Source: Candidatus Hydrogenedentota bacterium (GTDB taxonomy: Bacteria > Hydrogenedentota > Hydrogenedentia > Hydrogenedentales > SLHB01). Taken from it: a stretch of 64,000 nt of DNA. This document shows positions 34,833 through 44,024 of this stretch, in pieces. Where the stretch lies: the NCBI GenBank assembly GCA_020849535.1, contig JADLGB010000143.1:1-64000 (forward strand). The letters are read 5' to 3'. Each line of letters starts with the position of its first letter. Position 1 is the first letter of the stretch. Below the pieces are notes generated by a model. It saw only the letters and a list, made by a program, of their open reading frames with translations, ran no database searches and was not told the origin of the DNA. A program made the translations under genes and the position numbers.

Positions 34833-36761
34833 CTAGCGCGAAGCCGGCGCGGTTCCCGCGGCGAAGGCCGACTCGAACAGCTCTTTGAGGCTTCCATCGT
34901 AGGTGGCGCGCTTGACGCTCGCCCACGTGAGCTGATCGCTGACGGTGTAGTAAATGTAAGTCTTGCCGTCGCGCTCGATGAGATCCACGTCCGAGTTGTT
35001 GACGCACTCATCGTCATCATCGGCGGTGAGCAATGGATTGTTCGGACTCAAGGTCCAGGCCTTCAGATCCGGCGAGCGCGCGAGCCAAGCCTCGAAGAAC
35101 CAGCGCGGTTCGCGGTGCTCGGTGTAGATCACGTAGTACATGCCATCCACGAAGCGGATGCACGGGCAGGCCGTGTAGCGGTCGCGCCCGAGAATCGCGT
35201 CGGGGAGCTTCTCCCAATTCAAGAGGTCCTTTGATCGCGCGAACTTGGTCGTGAACGCGGGATACTGTTTGTCGTTCGATTCGTACGCCATCACGAAGCC
35301 GTCGGCGTCCGCGCACACGGAGCTGTTGAAGAGATGCTCGTTCTCCTGCGTGATGACGGTCTTCGACTCCCACGTCTTCAGATCCTTGGAGTAGAAGGCG
35401 GTGACGTCGTTCCAGTCGTTGTTTTCGTGACGCGATGCGAAAGCGTAGAAGGTGCCGTCACGCACGATCGCGCAGGCGAGCCCGTAACCTTGCGCGAAGC
35501 GCGCGAGTTCCTCATTGGTTTCGGCGTCGCGCAGGCATAGGTAGTATTGGGAATCCTCTCCGCCACTTGCCGGGCGGACGCAGTCCATGATGCAGAGGCG
35601 GCCGTTCCATTCCACGGGCGTGACCTCGCACATCTCGGTGCGTACGACGGATTCCTTGCGTAGCTCGGGGCCATATTGCGGCGGCGCGGGTGGCACGATG
35701 GACGCGAAGGCCTCCGCGGGCCAATAGCCGATGCGATGCATGCCCTTGGGCGTGTCCTGTTCAAATTGGACGTAGGCACGCACGGATCCCTTTGTGCTGT
35801 ACGAGACCTCGCCTTCGCCCGCGCCAAAGACTTTGTACCCCATCAAGGTACAGTCTTCGAGATCGACGTGGAGGAGGCGGCCTTCGATCGTGCTCACGAT
35901 GATCCCGCTGCCGGGCGTGCCGCGTGGCTGCGAGTAGTTCAGTGAGATGAGCCGGCAGTCTTTCAGTTTCACGCGCGTGAATCCGCTATACGTCGGGTTG
36001 CCCGCCTGGAGCGCGTTGTCCGGACCGACCAGCGTGCAGTCCTCAAACGTAACATCCGGCGTCTCTTGCATGGATTCGTTTTCAGCGCGCACGTAGGCGC
36101 CCGCGGCGTCGCCCCACCAGTCCTGGCTCCAGAGGGTGCAGCGGCGAAAGACGATCGGCTCATCCGCCCGCGGGAGGATGTGCCCCACCCCGCCGCCGAA
36201 CGCGCGCCCGATGCCCACGCTGTCCTCCACGACGACGGTGAACGGCTCGACCTTCGGGGGAAGGTCCCAGAACAAGCCCGCGTCACCGCCGGTCGCGTAG
36301 ATGTGGCGCAACTTCCAGCGGTCCCAATCCACACCGGAAAACTCCGGCGACTCGCGGAAGTTGCTCCACCAATCGACGCTCTTGAGGCCCAGCTTGGCAT
36401 CGCTCGCATCGAGCACGGCATATCCCGAGCGACCGGAGCCTTGGCTGCCGTCGAAGTCGACCTCGAGCGTGTTGTAGTTGCCGGGCGCGCCTTTGAACGC
36501 GGGATGCAGATTGGCCTCCATGTAGGTGCCGGGCCGGATGAGGACGCGGTGTCCGCCCTTTTCATCGGGCACGGCGTCAAGCGCCGCCTGCACGGTCGTG
36601 AAGGCTTTCTCCCAACTGGAACCGTCGCTGTTGTCGCCCATGGCGGACACGTGCAACGTGACGCCCGCATGGGCCACGAAGGCCGGAGCCACGACGGTGC
36701 TAAGGAACAGCACAAAGGACGCGACCCGTGACGCTGAGTATCGAAGTGTATAACGCTGCAT
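34833..36761 (-). CDS. Secreted beta-helix plus GH43-like propeller protein
   Basis: A 642-aa exported protein (signal peptide about residues 1-32, ending FVAHAG). Residues about 33-340 resemble right-handed parallel beta-helix polysaccharide lyases: an AMGDNSDGSSWEKAFTTVQAALDAV start then rungs such as VTFEDCTLVGPDNAL and VKLKDCRLISLN. Residues about 350-635 form propeller blades (WYTAFYS-like VTAFYSKDLKTWES, FARSKDLLNWEKL, LARSPDLKAWTL). The combination suggests a two-part enzyme or binding protein for a complex polysaccharide. GGAGGGG lies 9 nt before the ATG. It lies 8 bp before recG but is otherwise unrelated to it. Confidence 0.7.
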   Translation of the reverse strand: MQRYTLRYSASRVASFVLFLSTVVAPAFVAHAGVTLHVSAMGDNSDGSSWEKAFTTVQAALDAVPDEKGGHRVLIRPGTYMEANLHPAFKGAPGNYNTLEVDFDGSQGSGRSGYAVLDASDAKLGLKSVDWWSNFRESPEFSGVDWDRWKLRHIYATGGDAGLFWDLPPKVEPFTVVVEDSVGIGRAFGGGVGHILPRADEPIVFRRCTLWSQDWWGDAAGAYVRAENESMQETPDVTFEDCTLVGPDNALQAGNPTYSGFTRVKLKDCRLISLNYSQPRGTPGSGIIVSTIEGRLLHVDLEDCTLMGYKVFGAGEGEVSYSTKGSVRAYVQFEQDTPKGMHRIGYWPAEAFASIVPPAPPQYGPELRKESVVRTEMCEVTPVEWNGRLCIMDCVRPASGGEDSQYYLCLRDAETNEELARFAQGYGLACAIVRDGTFYAFASRHENNDWNDVTAFYSKDLKTWESKTVITQENEHLFNSSVCADADGFVMAYESNDKQYPAFTTKFARSKDLLNWEKLPDAILGRDRYTACPCIRFVDGMYYVIYTEHREPRWFFEAWLARSPDLKAWTLSPNNPLLTADDDDECVNNSDVDLIERDGKTYIYYTVSDQLTWASVKRATYDGSLKELFESAFAAGTAPASR

Positions 36762-36875
36762 AAGCGATCCCCTCCTGGACAAAAATGCTACCATATCGGC
36801 CCCGACGAAAACCCGGTGTTTCGTGGTTTGTTTGAGGGAATGCTCGCGACACTTGCCAGGAGACAGGTTTGGCCC

Positions 36876-38843
36876 ATGCATGATTCCGCGTTCCTGATGC
36901 ACATCGTGGTGCTGCTCGGCACTGCGGTCGTTTCCGCGTGGATGTTCCGAATGGTGCGCGCGCCTTCAATCATAGGCTACCTGTTCGCGGGCATCCTTAT
37001 CGGTCCATCGGGCCTGGAACTGATCCCCGAGGAAGAAGTGGGCAGCCTCGCCGAGATGGGCCTCGTCATGTTGCTTTTCACCATCGGGCTTGAACTTTCA
37101 CCCAAGCCACTCATCCGCATGGGCAAGAGCCTGCTGCTGGCGGCCTCTCTCCAGATCGGCGTCACGGCAGTGCTTTCGGGCGCCCTGGCTTGGCAGCTCA
37201 TGGACCTGTCTCCCACTCCGACCGCCTTGGTCGGGATCGCCGTATCGTTGAGCAGCACGGCCATCGTGCTCAAGCAACTCAGCGATCGCGGCGAGACCAA
37301 TTCCGTGAGCGGAATGATCGCCACGGGCATCCTGCTGCTGCAAGATGTCAGCGTCATCGGGATCATGCTGTTTCTCCCGCTTCTGGGCGCCGGTGAAGGC
37401 GGAGAATGGAAAGGTGCGGCGTTGCGGGGCGGACTGGGCTTTGCGGGACTCGTCTTCGCGGCCGTGTTTGGACGCCACTTGTTGGCGTGGTTTCTTGCGA
37501 AGGTGGTGCGCTCGGGCGGTCGCGAGCTGGTGGCCTTGTTCGCGGTGCTGATGGCGTGCGGCGGCGCGTGGCTGGCAGGCCTCGCGGGTTGGTCGCTGGC
37601 TTTGGGCGCTTGCGTCGCGGGGCTTCTGCTCGCGGAGTTAGACGTGCGTCACCAGTTGGTGGCGGACATCATGCCGTTCCGCGATGTATTCAACGCGTTG
37701 TTTTTTGTGTCGCTGGGCATGAAGGTTGATCTCGACCTCGCAGGCACGCACCTGCCGGCCATCGGCTTGGCCATTCTGGTCACGCTGCTGGGGAAGTCCC
37801 TGCTGACGACAGGAGCCGTTCGTCTGTCGGGGTGGCCGCTCCGGCCCGCGATTCAGGTTGGAATCGGCCTGTGTACGGTGAGCGAGTTCGGGTACGTCCT
37901 CGGACTCGAAGCGGAAAAGCTCGGCTTGCTTCCCACAGACATCTTGAACGGGATCATTGTGTATGCGGTAGGGTCGATGATTGCCGGCGCGGCATTGGTT
38001 CCGCTTTCCGGTCCGATCGCGACGGGGCTCGCAGGTTTTCTGGTGCGCCGCGGTGCGCAGCCGGAAGCGGAGGGCGAGCGCAAGCCCGTCGGCGCGCACC
38101 ACGTGATCATCGTGGGCTACGGTATGAACGGCCAGAATCTCGCACGAGTCCTGCGGTCCACCCACATCCCGCACACGGTTATCGAAATGAACCCGAACCT
38201 GGTCGAGCAGGCCCGCGAGGCAGGCGCCGAGGTCGTCGTGGGCGATGCGGATCGCCGCGTGATCCTCGAGCACGCGGGCCTTGCCCATGCGCATGCCCTC
38301 GTGATCGCCATCAACGACACGCAGTCCACGAAACGGATCGTATCGGTGGCACGCGCGGCGCGTCCGGACTTATTCATCCTCGCGCGGACGCGCTTCGTGA
38401 CGGAGCTTGACGCGCTGTATCAACTGGGCGCGGACCGCGTCATTCCCGAGGATTTTGAGACCTCGATCGAGATTGCGGCACACGTGCTCAAAGAAATGGA
38501 CATTCCCGATAACATCGTCGAAGCCCAGCTTGCCGCGGTGCGCGCGGGGCGCTACGGCATGCTGCGCGGCATGGCCACGGACCGCACGGCGACCGAGGAG
38601 CTGCTACAGGTCCTGCAACTGACCGTGACGCGGAGTCATTACATTGCGGCGGACAGCCACGCCGTGGGCCAGACGATCGCCCAGCTCAACTTGCGCGCAA
38701 ACACGGGAGTGTCGATCATCGCCGTCGTGCGAAACGGAGCGCCCGTGACAAACCCGCCGCCTGACTTCACGCTGGCGGCCGCGGATGTGCTGGTGCTGGT
38801 CGGCGCGCATGCCCAGCTCGAGGCCGCCAAAGCGGAACTGTAG
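36876..38843 (+). CDS. CPA2-type cation:proton antiporter with TrkA domains (KefB/RosB-like)
   Basis: A 655-aa membrane protein with about twelve spans (1-395; motifs LFTIGLELSPKPL, SLSSTAIVLKQLSDRGE, FFVSLGMKVDL) followed by an NAD-binding TrkA-N domain (HVIIVGYGMNGQNLARVL near residue 408) and a TrkA-C domain ending the protein. This is the layout of Kef/RosB-type K+ or Na+/H+ antiporters for pH and ion balance. The ATG at 36876 best fits the first span, although AGGAG is 13 nt away; upstream GTG/ATG options add an unsupported extension. It is divergent from the beta-helix gene. Confidence 0.88.
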   Translation: MHDSAFLMHIVVLLGTAVVSAWMFRMVRAPSIIGYLFAGILIGPSGLELIPEEEVGSLAEMGLVMLLFTIGLELSPKPLIRMGKSLLLAASLQIGVTAVLSGALAWQLMDLSPTPTALVGIAVSLSSTAIVLKQLSDRGETNSVSGMIATGILLLQDVSVIGIMLFLPLLGAGEGGEWKGAALRGGLGFAGLVFAAVFGRHLLAWFLAKVVRSGGRELVALFAVLMACGGAWLAGLAGWSLALGACVAGLLLAELDVRHQLVADIMPFRDVFNALFFVSLGMKVDLDLAGTHLPAIGLAILVTLLGKSLLTTGAVRLSGWPLRPAIQVGIGLCTVSEFGYVLGLEAEKLGLLPTDILNGIIVYAVGSMIAGAALVPLSGPIATGLAGFLVRRGAQPEAEGERKPVGAHHVIIVGYGMNGQNLARVLRSTHIPHTVIEMNPNLVEQAREAGAEVVVGDADRRVILEHAGLAHAHALVIAINDTQSTKRIVSVARAARPDLFILARTRFVTELDALYQLGADRVIPEDFETSIEIAAHVLKEMDIPDNIVEAQLAAVRAGRYGMLRGMATDRTATEELLQVLQLTVTRSHYIAADSHAVGQTIAQLNLRANTGVSIIAVVRNGAPVTNPPPDFTLAAADVLVLVGAHAQLEAAKAEL

Positions 38844-38879
38844 CCGCGCGACAGGTCAGAGAGCTCGGCAAGCTCTGAA

Positions 38880-39036
38880 GACACAGTCACGCAGGGCGTG
38901 ACTATGCCACACGTCTGTCTACCGCTCCTCGTTCTTCTGAAACTTTTGAAGTCCTCGCGCAAACAAGGACAGCAAGAAAGGAGGTGTCCCTACAGGCAAG
39001 GCAAGCGCGTGTGGCACAGGCGCCCTCGCCTGTGTC
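38880..39036. mobile_element. MITE-like element B (157 bp)
   Basis: The right end (39008-39036) is identical to that of element A; the left end (38880-38913) keeps gacacag and gccacacg but has a different inner hairpin (cacgc-agg-gcgtg). It lies 36 bp after the antiporter stop codon. The interior shares an A/G-rich tract (caagaaaggagg) with element C. Confidence 0.6.
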
Positions 39037-39049
39037 TTCCACACACAGG

Positions 39050-39071
39050 GCCGGCATCTCTGCCGGCTTTT
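39050..39071 (+). terminator. Stem-loop with T-run downstream of the antiporter
   Basis: gccggca-tctc-tgccggc followed by tttt. This is the clearest intrinsic-terminator shape in the window. It lies about 200 nt after the antiporter stop and could end that transcript beyond MITE-like element B. Confidence 0.5.
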
Positions 39072-39340
39072 CGAGAGCCCAGCGCGGCATAGCCGCAACC
39101 AAACAAGGAGAGTTGTCCACCGATTTCGCCGATTGAAGAAACAGACCGGCAAGGGGGAACGGGCGTCTTGCCCGTGGTTTGAGATCGCTCAAACGCGGAG
39201 GCGCGGCCTGCGCGGAGGAACGCAAAGAATCGCGAGAGCGGAACGCTCCTCAGTACTGCCTCGCTTTCCAAGCGCGGCAGCACAGTGCCTTCATGCAAGT
39301 GATCGGCGTGACGGCTTGTATCGCCTCCCACGCACCTCTC

Positions 39341-39785
39341 TGATCTTAAGCCCCGGAGGGGCGCAGGTGCATAGCCCCGGGTGGAGCCGCAGGCGGAACC
39401 CGGGGTAGGCATGCTCTCCCCTTACGAAAGCCCCAGCGGGGCGCAGGAGTTTTCGCCACGGTGCGATATCGCTTCTTCTTGCGCCTTTCCAACGTTGCTG
39501 TTGAATTGGACCGGCCTCAGGCGCTTGGACTTCCCCCGCCCACGCTGGGGCTTGATCGCATGGTGCCGCACCATCCACGGGTTCCGCCTTCGGCTCCACC
39601 CGTGGCGAAATGCCTGCGCCCTTACCAGGGCGGTGGCAGCACGCCGCGCTCTTATGGCCTGAAAGGCCAAAGTACTCAAAGCCCAGGGTTGGGCGTAGCG
39701 GCAGCGAAGCCCTACCCTGGGTATCGGGATGCACATTCTGACTACCCTGTAAGGGTTGAATAGTCGTCGAGTCCCCAATCTCAAA
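39341..39785. repeat. REP-like palindrome array, no gene
   Basis: Contains paired words agccccggaggggcgcag and agccccagcggggcgcag (39350 and 39430), a nested palindrome agccccggg...cccggggt near 39373-39405, then ggcctgaaaggcc, cccagggtt...accctggg and accctgtaagggt at 39656-39760. These match the hairpins around the transposase genes but no transposase is present. Between 39072 and 39340 I see nothing definable. Confidence 0.6.
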
Positions 39786-39814
39786 ACACACCGTTCATGA
39801 GATTGAACTATAGG

Positions 39815-40140
39815 CTATGCACCCCCTTCAGGGGATTCCTCTGGAGCGTGCTGACCCTGGGTAGTCCCGCCGTAACGGCGGGCCAACCCAGGGCTGCGAG
39901 TATCCAAGCCTTTCAGGCCATTGCGGCGGCTCAACGCCGCCGATTCGCCGGTGAGCCTGGGGACCCCTGCAAGAACGTATGTCACTCCGGCTCGGCTCAC
40001 GCTCTATCACTATCAACTTGCGATAGCTCCCAAAGAAGGGCGATACCAGCCAGACTTTGTGAGAGTAACGGAACGGGCGGATTCAGTGCGATTGTCCCTG
40101 CATGCGAAACTGGATTGCGCCTCAGCCGCCGTGAGATGAT
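39815..40140. repeat. Solo REP-like hairpin cluster (inverted orientation)
   Basis: Reads cccccttcagggg, accctgggta-gtcccgccgtaacggcggg-ccaacccagggct, ggcctttcaggcc, then a gcgatagctcccaaag stretch also present near base 130 of the window. It is the closest relative of the element at the window start. It ends just before the propeller hydrolase gene. Confidence 0.65.
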
Positions 40141-40170
40141 TACGCGTTCAGGACCGGGAAAGGAGTCGTA

Positions 40171-41112
40171 GTGCTGCGTTTTATTGAAAGGGCGCTGGCC
40201 GAATACGAGGTCGTGCTGCAACCCGATCGGCAGGTGGCGGAATGGTGGGCCGGCGCGCCGAGCGTCGTCCGCGCCGCGGACGGAACCTTCTATATGGCCG
40301 CCCGCCTGCGCGACGCCGATTCGCCAAAAGGCAAGCGGGGATACGAAATCCGCATCCTGAGAGGATCGGACGGCGTCCATTTCGAGCCCGTCGGGCATAT
40401 CGCCCGGGAAGCCGCGGGCGTGCCGGGATTTCAACGGCCCGCGTTGCTGCGGGACCCGCGTTCCGGGTTATACCGGCTGTACTGCTGCGCGTGGCTGGAT
40501 GAGGGCTGGTCGGTTCTCAAGTTTGACGACGCGCCTTCTCCTGAGCAATTCGTCCCCGCCACGGCCAGACCGGTTCTCCAAGCGGATTGGGAAGACGACG
40601 ACACGATTCAGGTGAATGGGTACAAGGATCCGGTGATACTCTGGACGCAAGGCTGCTGGCATATGTTTGTGATCGGCCTCGATCGCGTCGAGCGCATTCA
40701 CCATTTCGTGAGCGATTGCGGCGAGAAGTGGACCCAAGAGGGGCCGGTGCCGGTTTTCGAGAACACGGGCTGGCACAACATGTTTACGAGACCCGCGAGC
40801 GTGGTGCCGATGTCAGTCGGTTACCTCTTCGTGTACGAGGGGTCGAAGCTTGGCTGGTTCGATCCGAACTATAACATCTGCACAGGGCTGGCGTTTACGC
40901 CGGACCTGGTCACCTTCTACGACCTGACCCCGAACGCGCCGCTGTTGACGAGCACTACGCCTGGACATTTCCACAACACCTGGCGGTACTCCAGTTGGAT
41001 GCGCGTCGGCGACGAAATGTTCGTCTACTTCGAAGCGGCATGCGCGAACCGCACCAATGAAATCCGGCTGGCCCGTTTCCCCGCGACCGACGCCCTGACT
41101 CTGGCGGTATGA
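40171..41112 (+). CDS. Cytoplasmic five-bladed propeller glycosidase-like protein
   Basis: A 313-aa protein without a signal peptide, built of propeller blades (WWAGAPSVVRAADGTFYMAARLR, GYKDPVILWTQGCWHMF, FNTWRYSSWMRV-like HNTWRYSSWMR). This fits the GH43/GH130-like group, which includes intracellular phosphorylases. GTG start with AAAGGAG 6 nt upstream. It is followed after 1 bp by a small membrane protein gene. Activity and substrate cannot be assigned. Confidence 0.6.
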   Translation: MLRFIERALAEYEVVLQPDRQVAEWWAGAPSVVRAADGTFYMAARLRDADSPKGKRGYEIRILRGSDGVHFEPVGHIAREAAGVPGFQRPALLRDPRSGLYRLYCCAWLDEGWSVLKFDDAPSPEQFVPATARPVLQADWEDDDTIQVNGYKDPVILWTQGCWHMFVIGLDRVERIHHFVSDCGEKWTQEGPVPVFENTGWHNMFTRPASVVPMSVGYLFVYEGSKLGWFDPNYNICTGLAFTPDLVTFYDLTPNAPLLTSTTPGHFHNTWRYSSWMRVGDEMFVYFEAACANRTNEIRLARFPATDALTLAV

Positions 41113-41113
41113 C

Positions 41114-41434
41114 ATGAACGACGTGAACGCCTCGCCGCGCGAACGGGTCATCACACTGACAATCGGGTTGCTTTACCTATGGCTGACGTTGGGTGCATCG
41201 GGCAACGTCAATGCGGGGATCGGCGCCGCGGTCTTCGTTGCCACGGCGTGCCTGTTCATCTGGTACCCGCGGCAGTTGTCCATGATTACCGTGAACCGCG
41301 GCATGTATTGGCTGAAACCGATTCCACCGATTCTCTTTCGCTGGTTCGGATGGTGCCTCTTGCTGCTGCCTCTTGCGTTCGCCATGGTGTCGTCTCTGGT
41401 GATGACTCTCGGCGAACTCCAGACGCGGCCGTGA
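41114..41434 (+). CDS. Small integral membrane protein
   Basis: 106 aa with about three hydrophobic spans (residues about 13-29, 34-50 and 77-98) joined by a conserved-looking segment MYWLKPIPPILFRWFGW. No family recognised. The ATG lies 1 bp after the propeller gene stop, so translation is probably coupled. Confidence 0.6.
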   Translation: MNDVNASPRERVITLTIGLLYLWLTLGASGNVNAGIGAAVFVATACLFIWYPRQLSMITVNRGMYWLKPIPPILFRWFGWCLLLLPLAFAMVSSLVMTLGELQTRP

Positions 41435-41528
41435 CCCAACGGGGATCCAGGAAGCGACACGGTTTAGTGGTTGGGCCGAATGCACCGGCATGAGGGGCGT
41501 CTGGTTGCGCCCCGCGGGAGGTGCTCGA

Positions 41529-42236
41529 ATGATTGCGAGACTCGCGACGGTGGTGATGGCGGTGGCGCTGGCGTGCCCGGCGTGGGCGCAGGATACGGAG
41601 TTTGCGATCGATCGCGACGAAAGCGTTTTCGCCGTCGTCACACACAAGGGCGGGGTCGCCGCCCGCTTCGCGCACAACCACTTTGTCTTTCCCAGGGAAT
41701 ATGAATACCGGATTACTTCAGCGCAGAAAACGATTGAGGATCTGACCTTCTCGCTGAGCTTCAAGACGTCCGCCCTGGCGTCCGATCTTCCGGATGCACA
41801 GAAGAAGTGGTTCCCCGAGCTGAAGAGGAGCGGGGTGTTGAAGGATCCGTTCCGCGAGATCGCGGAGGACGACCGCGTAACGATTCGCGAGCATATGCTT
41901 GCCGAGGATCAACTGGACGCCAAGGGGCACCCCGATATCACCGCAGAACTCATCGGCCTGCGGCGTGAATCCGCCACGCTCGGTGAGGCGCCATTTGATT
42001 GGATGGCGAAGATTGCTCTGACCGTGCGCGGCAAGCGTGTCGAGCGAGAGATCCCCGCGCGGATTACGTTGAAAGAGGGTAACCTCAGCATCGATGCCAT
42101 TGGCGCGTTCCGGTTCACCGAGTTCGGAATCAAGCCCTATTCGGCCATGCTGGGGGCGGTGAAGAACGAGGACGAGTTCCACGTGTTCGCGCATATCCAA
42201 GCCCGCGCGGGTGCGGCGGCCGAAAGCGGGGGCTGA
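41529..42236 (+). CDS. Secreted YceI-like lipocalin-fold protein
   Basis: A 235-aa exported protein with signal peptide ending CPAWAQ. The pattern FAIDRDESVFAVVTHKGGVAARFAHNH, LSFSLSFKTSALASDLPD-like strand and the closing FRFTEFGIKPYSAMLG fit the YceI family, whose barrel binds isoprenoid-like lipids. GGGAGG lies 8 nt before the ATG at 41529. The gene is followed by a glycosyltransferase after 20 bp. Confidence 0.7.
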   Translation: MIARLATVVMAVALACPAWAQDTEFAIDRDESVFAVVTHKGGVAARFAHNHFVFPREYEYRITSAQKTIEDLTFSLSFKTSALASDLPDAQKKWFPELKRSGVLKDPFREIAEDDRVTIREHMLAEDQLDAKGHPDITAELIGLRRESATLGEAPFDWMAKIALTVRGKRVEREIPARITLKEGNLSIDAIGAFRFTEFGIKPYSAMLGAVKNEDEFHVFAHIQARAGAAAESGG

Positions 42237-42256
42237 AGGAGGATCGCGGGCACGCC

Positions 42257-43810
42257 ATGAAGGTCTGCATTCTGACAAAGGGGGAACCGTGGGCGTGGAC
42301 GCGCCACTACATTCAGGCGTTTCGCGAGTGCGGCCACGATGTGCTCACGATAGGTCCCAACGTCACGCGCGAAGAACTGGCGAGTTTACATCTCGAGTAC
42401 CTCTACGAGACATTCACACCCAACGATATTGAGTCCCGCCTTGAGCCCGATGTGGTGCTCGCCGAGCTTCTGCCGGCGCAGTGGTTGCCCGATCTCATCG
42501 TGGCCATTTCCGTGGAAGGGATGCCGATCTGTCCGATCATGGACGAATTGAGGTGCCCTTCGGTCTATATCAGCACCGACACGTGGCAGAGCCCCCGCGA
42601 CTACCTGGACGCGATCGCATACGATTTCGTTTTCGTTGCCCAGCGCGAACATGTGCCGCGTATGCGGGCGCTGGGCGCGCGCAACGTGTCGTGGCTGCCG
42701 CTGGGGTGCACGCCGGCCATTCACTACCCTTGTCCGCGGGAACCCGTGGCGGACATTTCCTTTGTGGGCTCGATAGCCTTGCCGATTCACCAGGAGCGGT
42801 ACGATCTGCTGCGGCACATCGAGGCCCATTTCCGCGTGTTGGCGCGGAGTTGTCTGTACGGCGACGAACTCTGCCGTTTGTGCGGCTCCACGAAGCTGAC
42901 GTTCAACCACAGTGCCGTGCGCGACCTGAACATGCGCGTCTTCGAAGCGCTCGCCATGGGCGTGCCATTGCTCACGAACCGGGACTCCGCTGTCAACGGC
43001 CTGCTCGATCTCTTCGAGGAGGACACACATCTCATCGTCTATGATTCGGCAGACGACCTCCTCGTGAAGGCGCGCCGGTATCTCGATGACGATGCGGCGC
43101 GGCGGCGCGTGGCGGAGGCCGGGTTCGCCGAAGTCCTCGCGCGCCATACCTACCGGCACCGGGTCGAGGCGCTCGTGGAAACGGTGGCGAAATGCGTGCC
43201 GCGATTCGGCGCGGCCTGGCCGGCGAAGTGCCATTCGATGTCGATCGTGAACCAACTGCCCGCGGGTCCGGACTCGCTCCTCGATTTCGGGATGAGGCTT
43301 GCGCCCGCTGCGGACAACCTGCGGGAGCGGGGCGTGCAACAACTCACGGCGGTCACGCGTGACGGGTCCAGCGTGGCCGCCTACGACAGCGTGCTCGCGT
43401 GGCGTTCGGATCTGCAAGGGCCCGAAGAGGTGGATGTGGCCGTTGTGGACGATATCCGCGCCCTGCCGGCCCCGGTGGACGAGTACCTGCGCGCCGCCTA
43501 CGGCTCCCTGCGCAGCGGCGGCACGCTGCTCCTGCGCCTTCGCACGGAGGAACTGGCGGCTTTCGGCATTCCGCTCGACGCGGAGGCCATGCGGTTGTGG
43601 CTGCTGCGCCATGATTTCCTGTTCCAACGCGCGAACCTGGAGGGCGACGGCTCGAGCGGGGCGGTCACTGCGTGCATCCTGTGCGCGAGGAAGCGCACCC
43701 GGAGGCTTCGCGACGCCATCGATGAGACCTTCGCCAACCTCACTGCGAACTGCGCCAGCGTGCACGAGGCCATCTGCCGCTGGTGCGAAAACTACCCCTC
43801 CGGAATCTAA
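42257..43810 (+). CDS. Glycosyltransferase (CgeB-like GT-B) with extra C-terminal domain
   Basis: A 517-aa cytoplasmic protein. Residues 1-310 look like a GT-B sugar transferase of the CgeB/DUF3880 type: KVCILTKGEPWAWTRHYI start, SFVGSIALPIHQERYDLLRHI, and the donor-binding region FNHSAVRDLNMRVFEALAMGVPLLTN. Residues about 330-500 resemble a degraded SAM-methyltransferase-like fold (SLLDFGMRLAP, DVAVVDDIRALPAPVDEYLRAAYGSLRSGG), without a clear glycine-rich SAM motif. It may glycosylate a surface polymer or protein. Confidence 0.65.
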   Translation: MKVCILTKGEPWAWTRHYIQAFRECGHDVLTIGPNVTREELASLHLEYLYETFTPNDIESRLEPDVVLAELLPAQWLPDLIVAISVEGMPICPIMDELRCPSVYISTDTWQSPRDYLDAIAYDFVFVAQREHVPRMRALGARNVSWLPLGCTPAIHYPCPREPVADISFVGSIALPIHQERYDLLRHIEAHFRVLARSCLYGDELCRLCGSTKLTFNHSAVRDLNMRVFEALAMGVPLLTNRDSAVNGLLDLFEEDTHLIVYDSADDLLVKARRYLDDDAARRRVAEAGFAEVLARHTYRHRVEALVETVAKCVPRFGAAWPAKCHSMSIVNQLPAGPDSLLDFGMRLAPAADNLRERGVQQLTAVTRDGSSVAAYDSVLAWRSDLQGPEEVDVAVVDDIRALPAPVDEYLRAAYGSLRSGGTLLLRLRTEELAAFGIPLDAEAMRLWLLRHDFLFQRANLEGDGSSGAVTACILCARKRTRRLRDAIDETFANLTANCASVHEAICRWCENYPSGI

Positions 43811-43824
43811 CCCAATCGCAAGAG

Positions 43825-43912
43825 ATCGGACGGATCGGACGAATCGGACGAATCGGACCGATCAGACAAGTCAGTCCGATCGGTCTGATCGGTCCGATCC
43901 GTCCGATTGGCA
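43825..43912. repeat. atcggac tandem/inverted repeat (88 bp)
   Basis: Copies of atcggacga/atcggaccg run forward for about 43 bp, then their complements (gtccgatcgg, tctgatcgg, gtccgatcc) for about 38 bp, so the whole can fold into a long hairpin. It lies 15 bp after the glycosyltransferase stop and may end its transcript. Shorter relatives are at 28851, 30037, 51948 and 60908. Confidence 0.8.
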
Positions 43913-44024
43913 AGCGGCGCCGTAGGCGCCCAGGCCTGTCTCCAATCAGGCCGCATCCTGCGTGGGGTTGCATTGGAACGCGATCCTGTGGTGTGATGCG
44001 AGGCGATTGGAGGGAGTCAGTAGG

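Noticed and set aside
42386-43765. 459-residue minus-strand frame
   Set aside because: Antisense to the glycosyltransferase; low-complexity Arg/His/Gln-rich translation with no recognisable motif.
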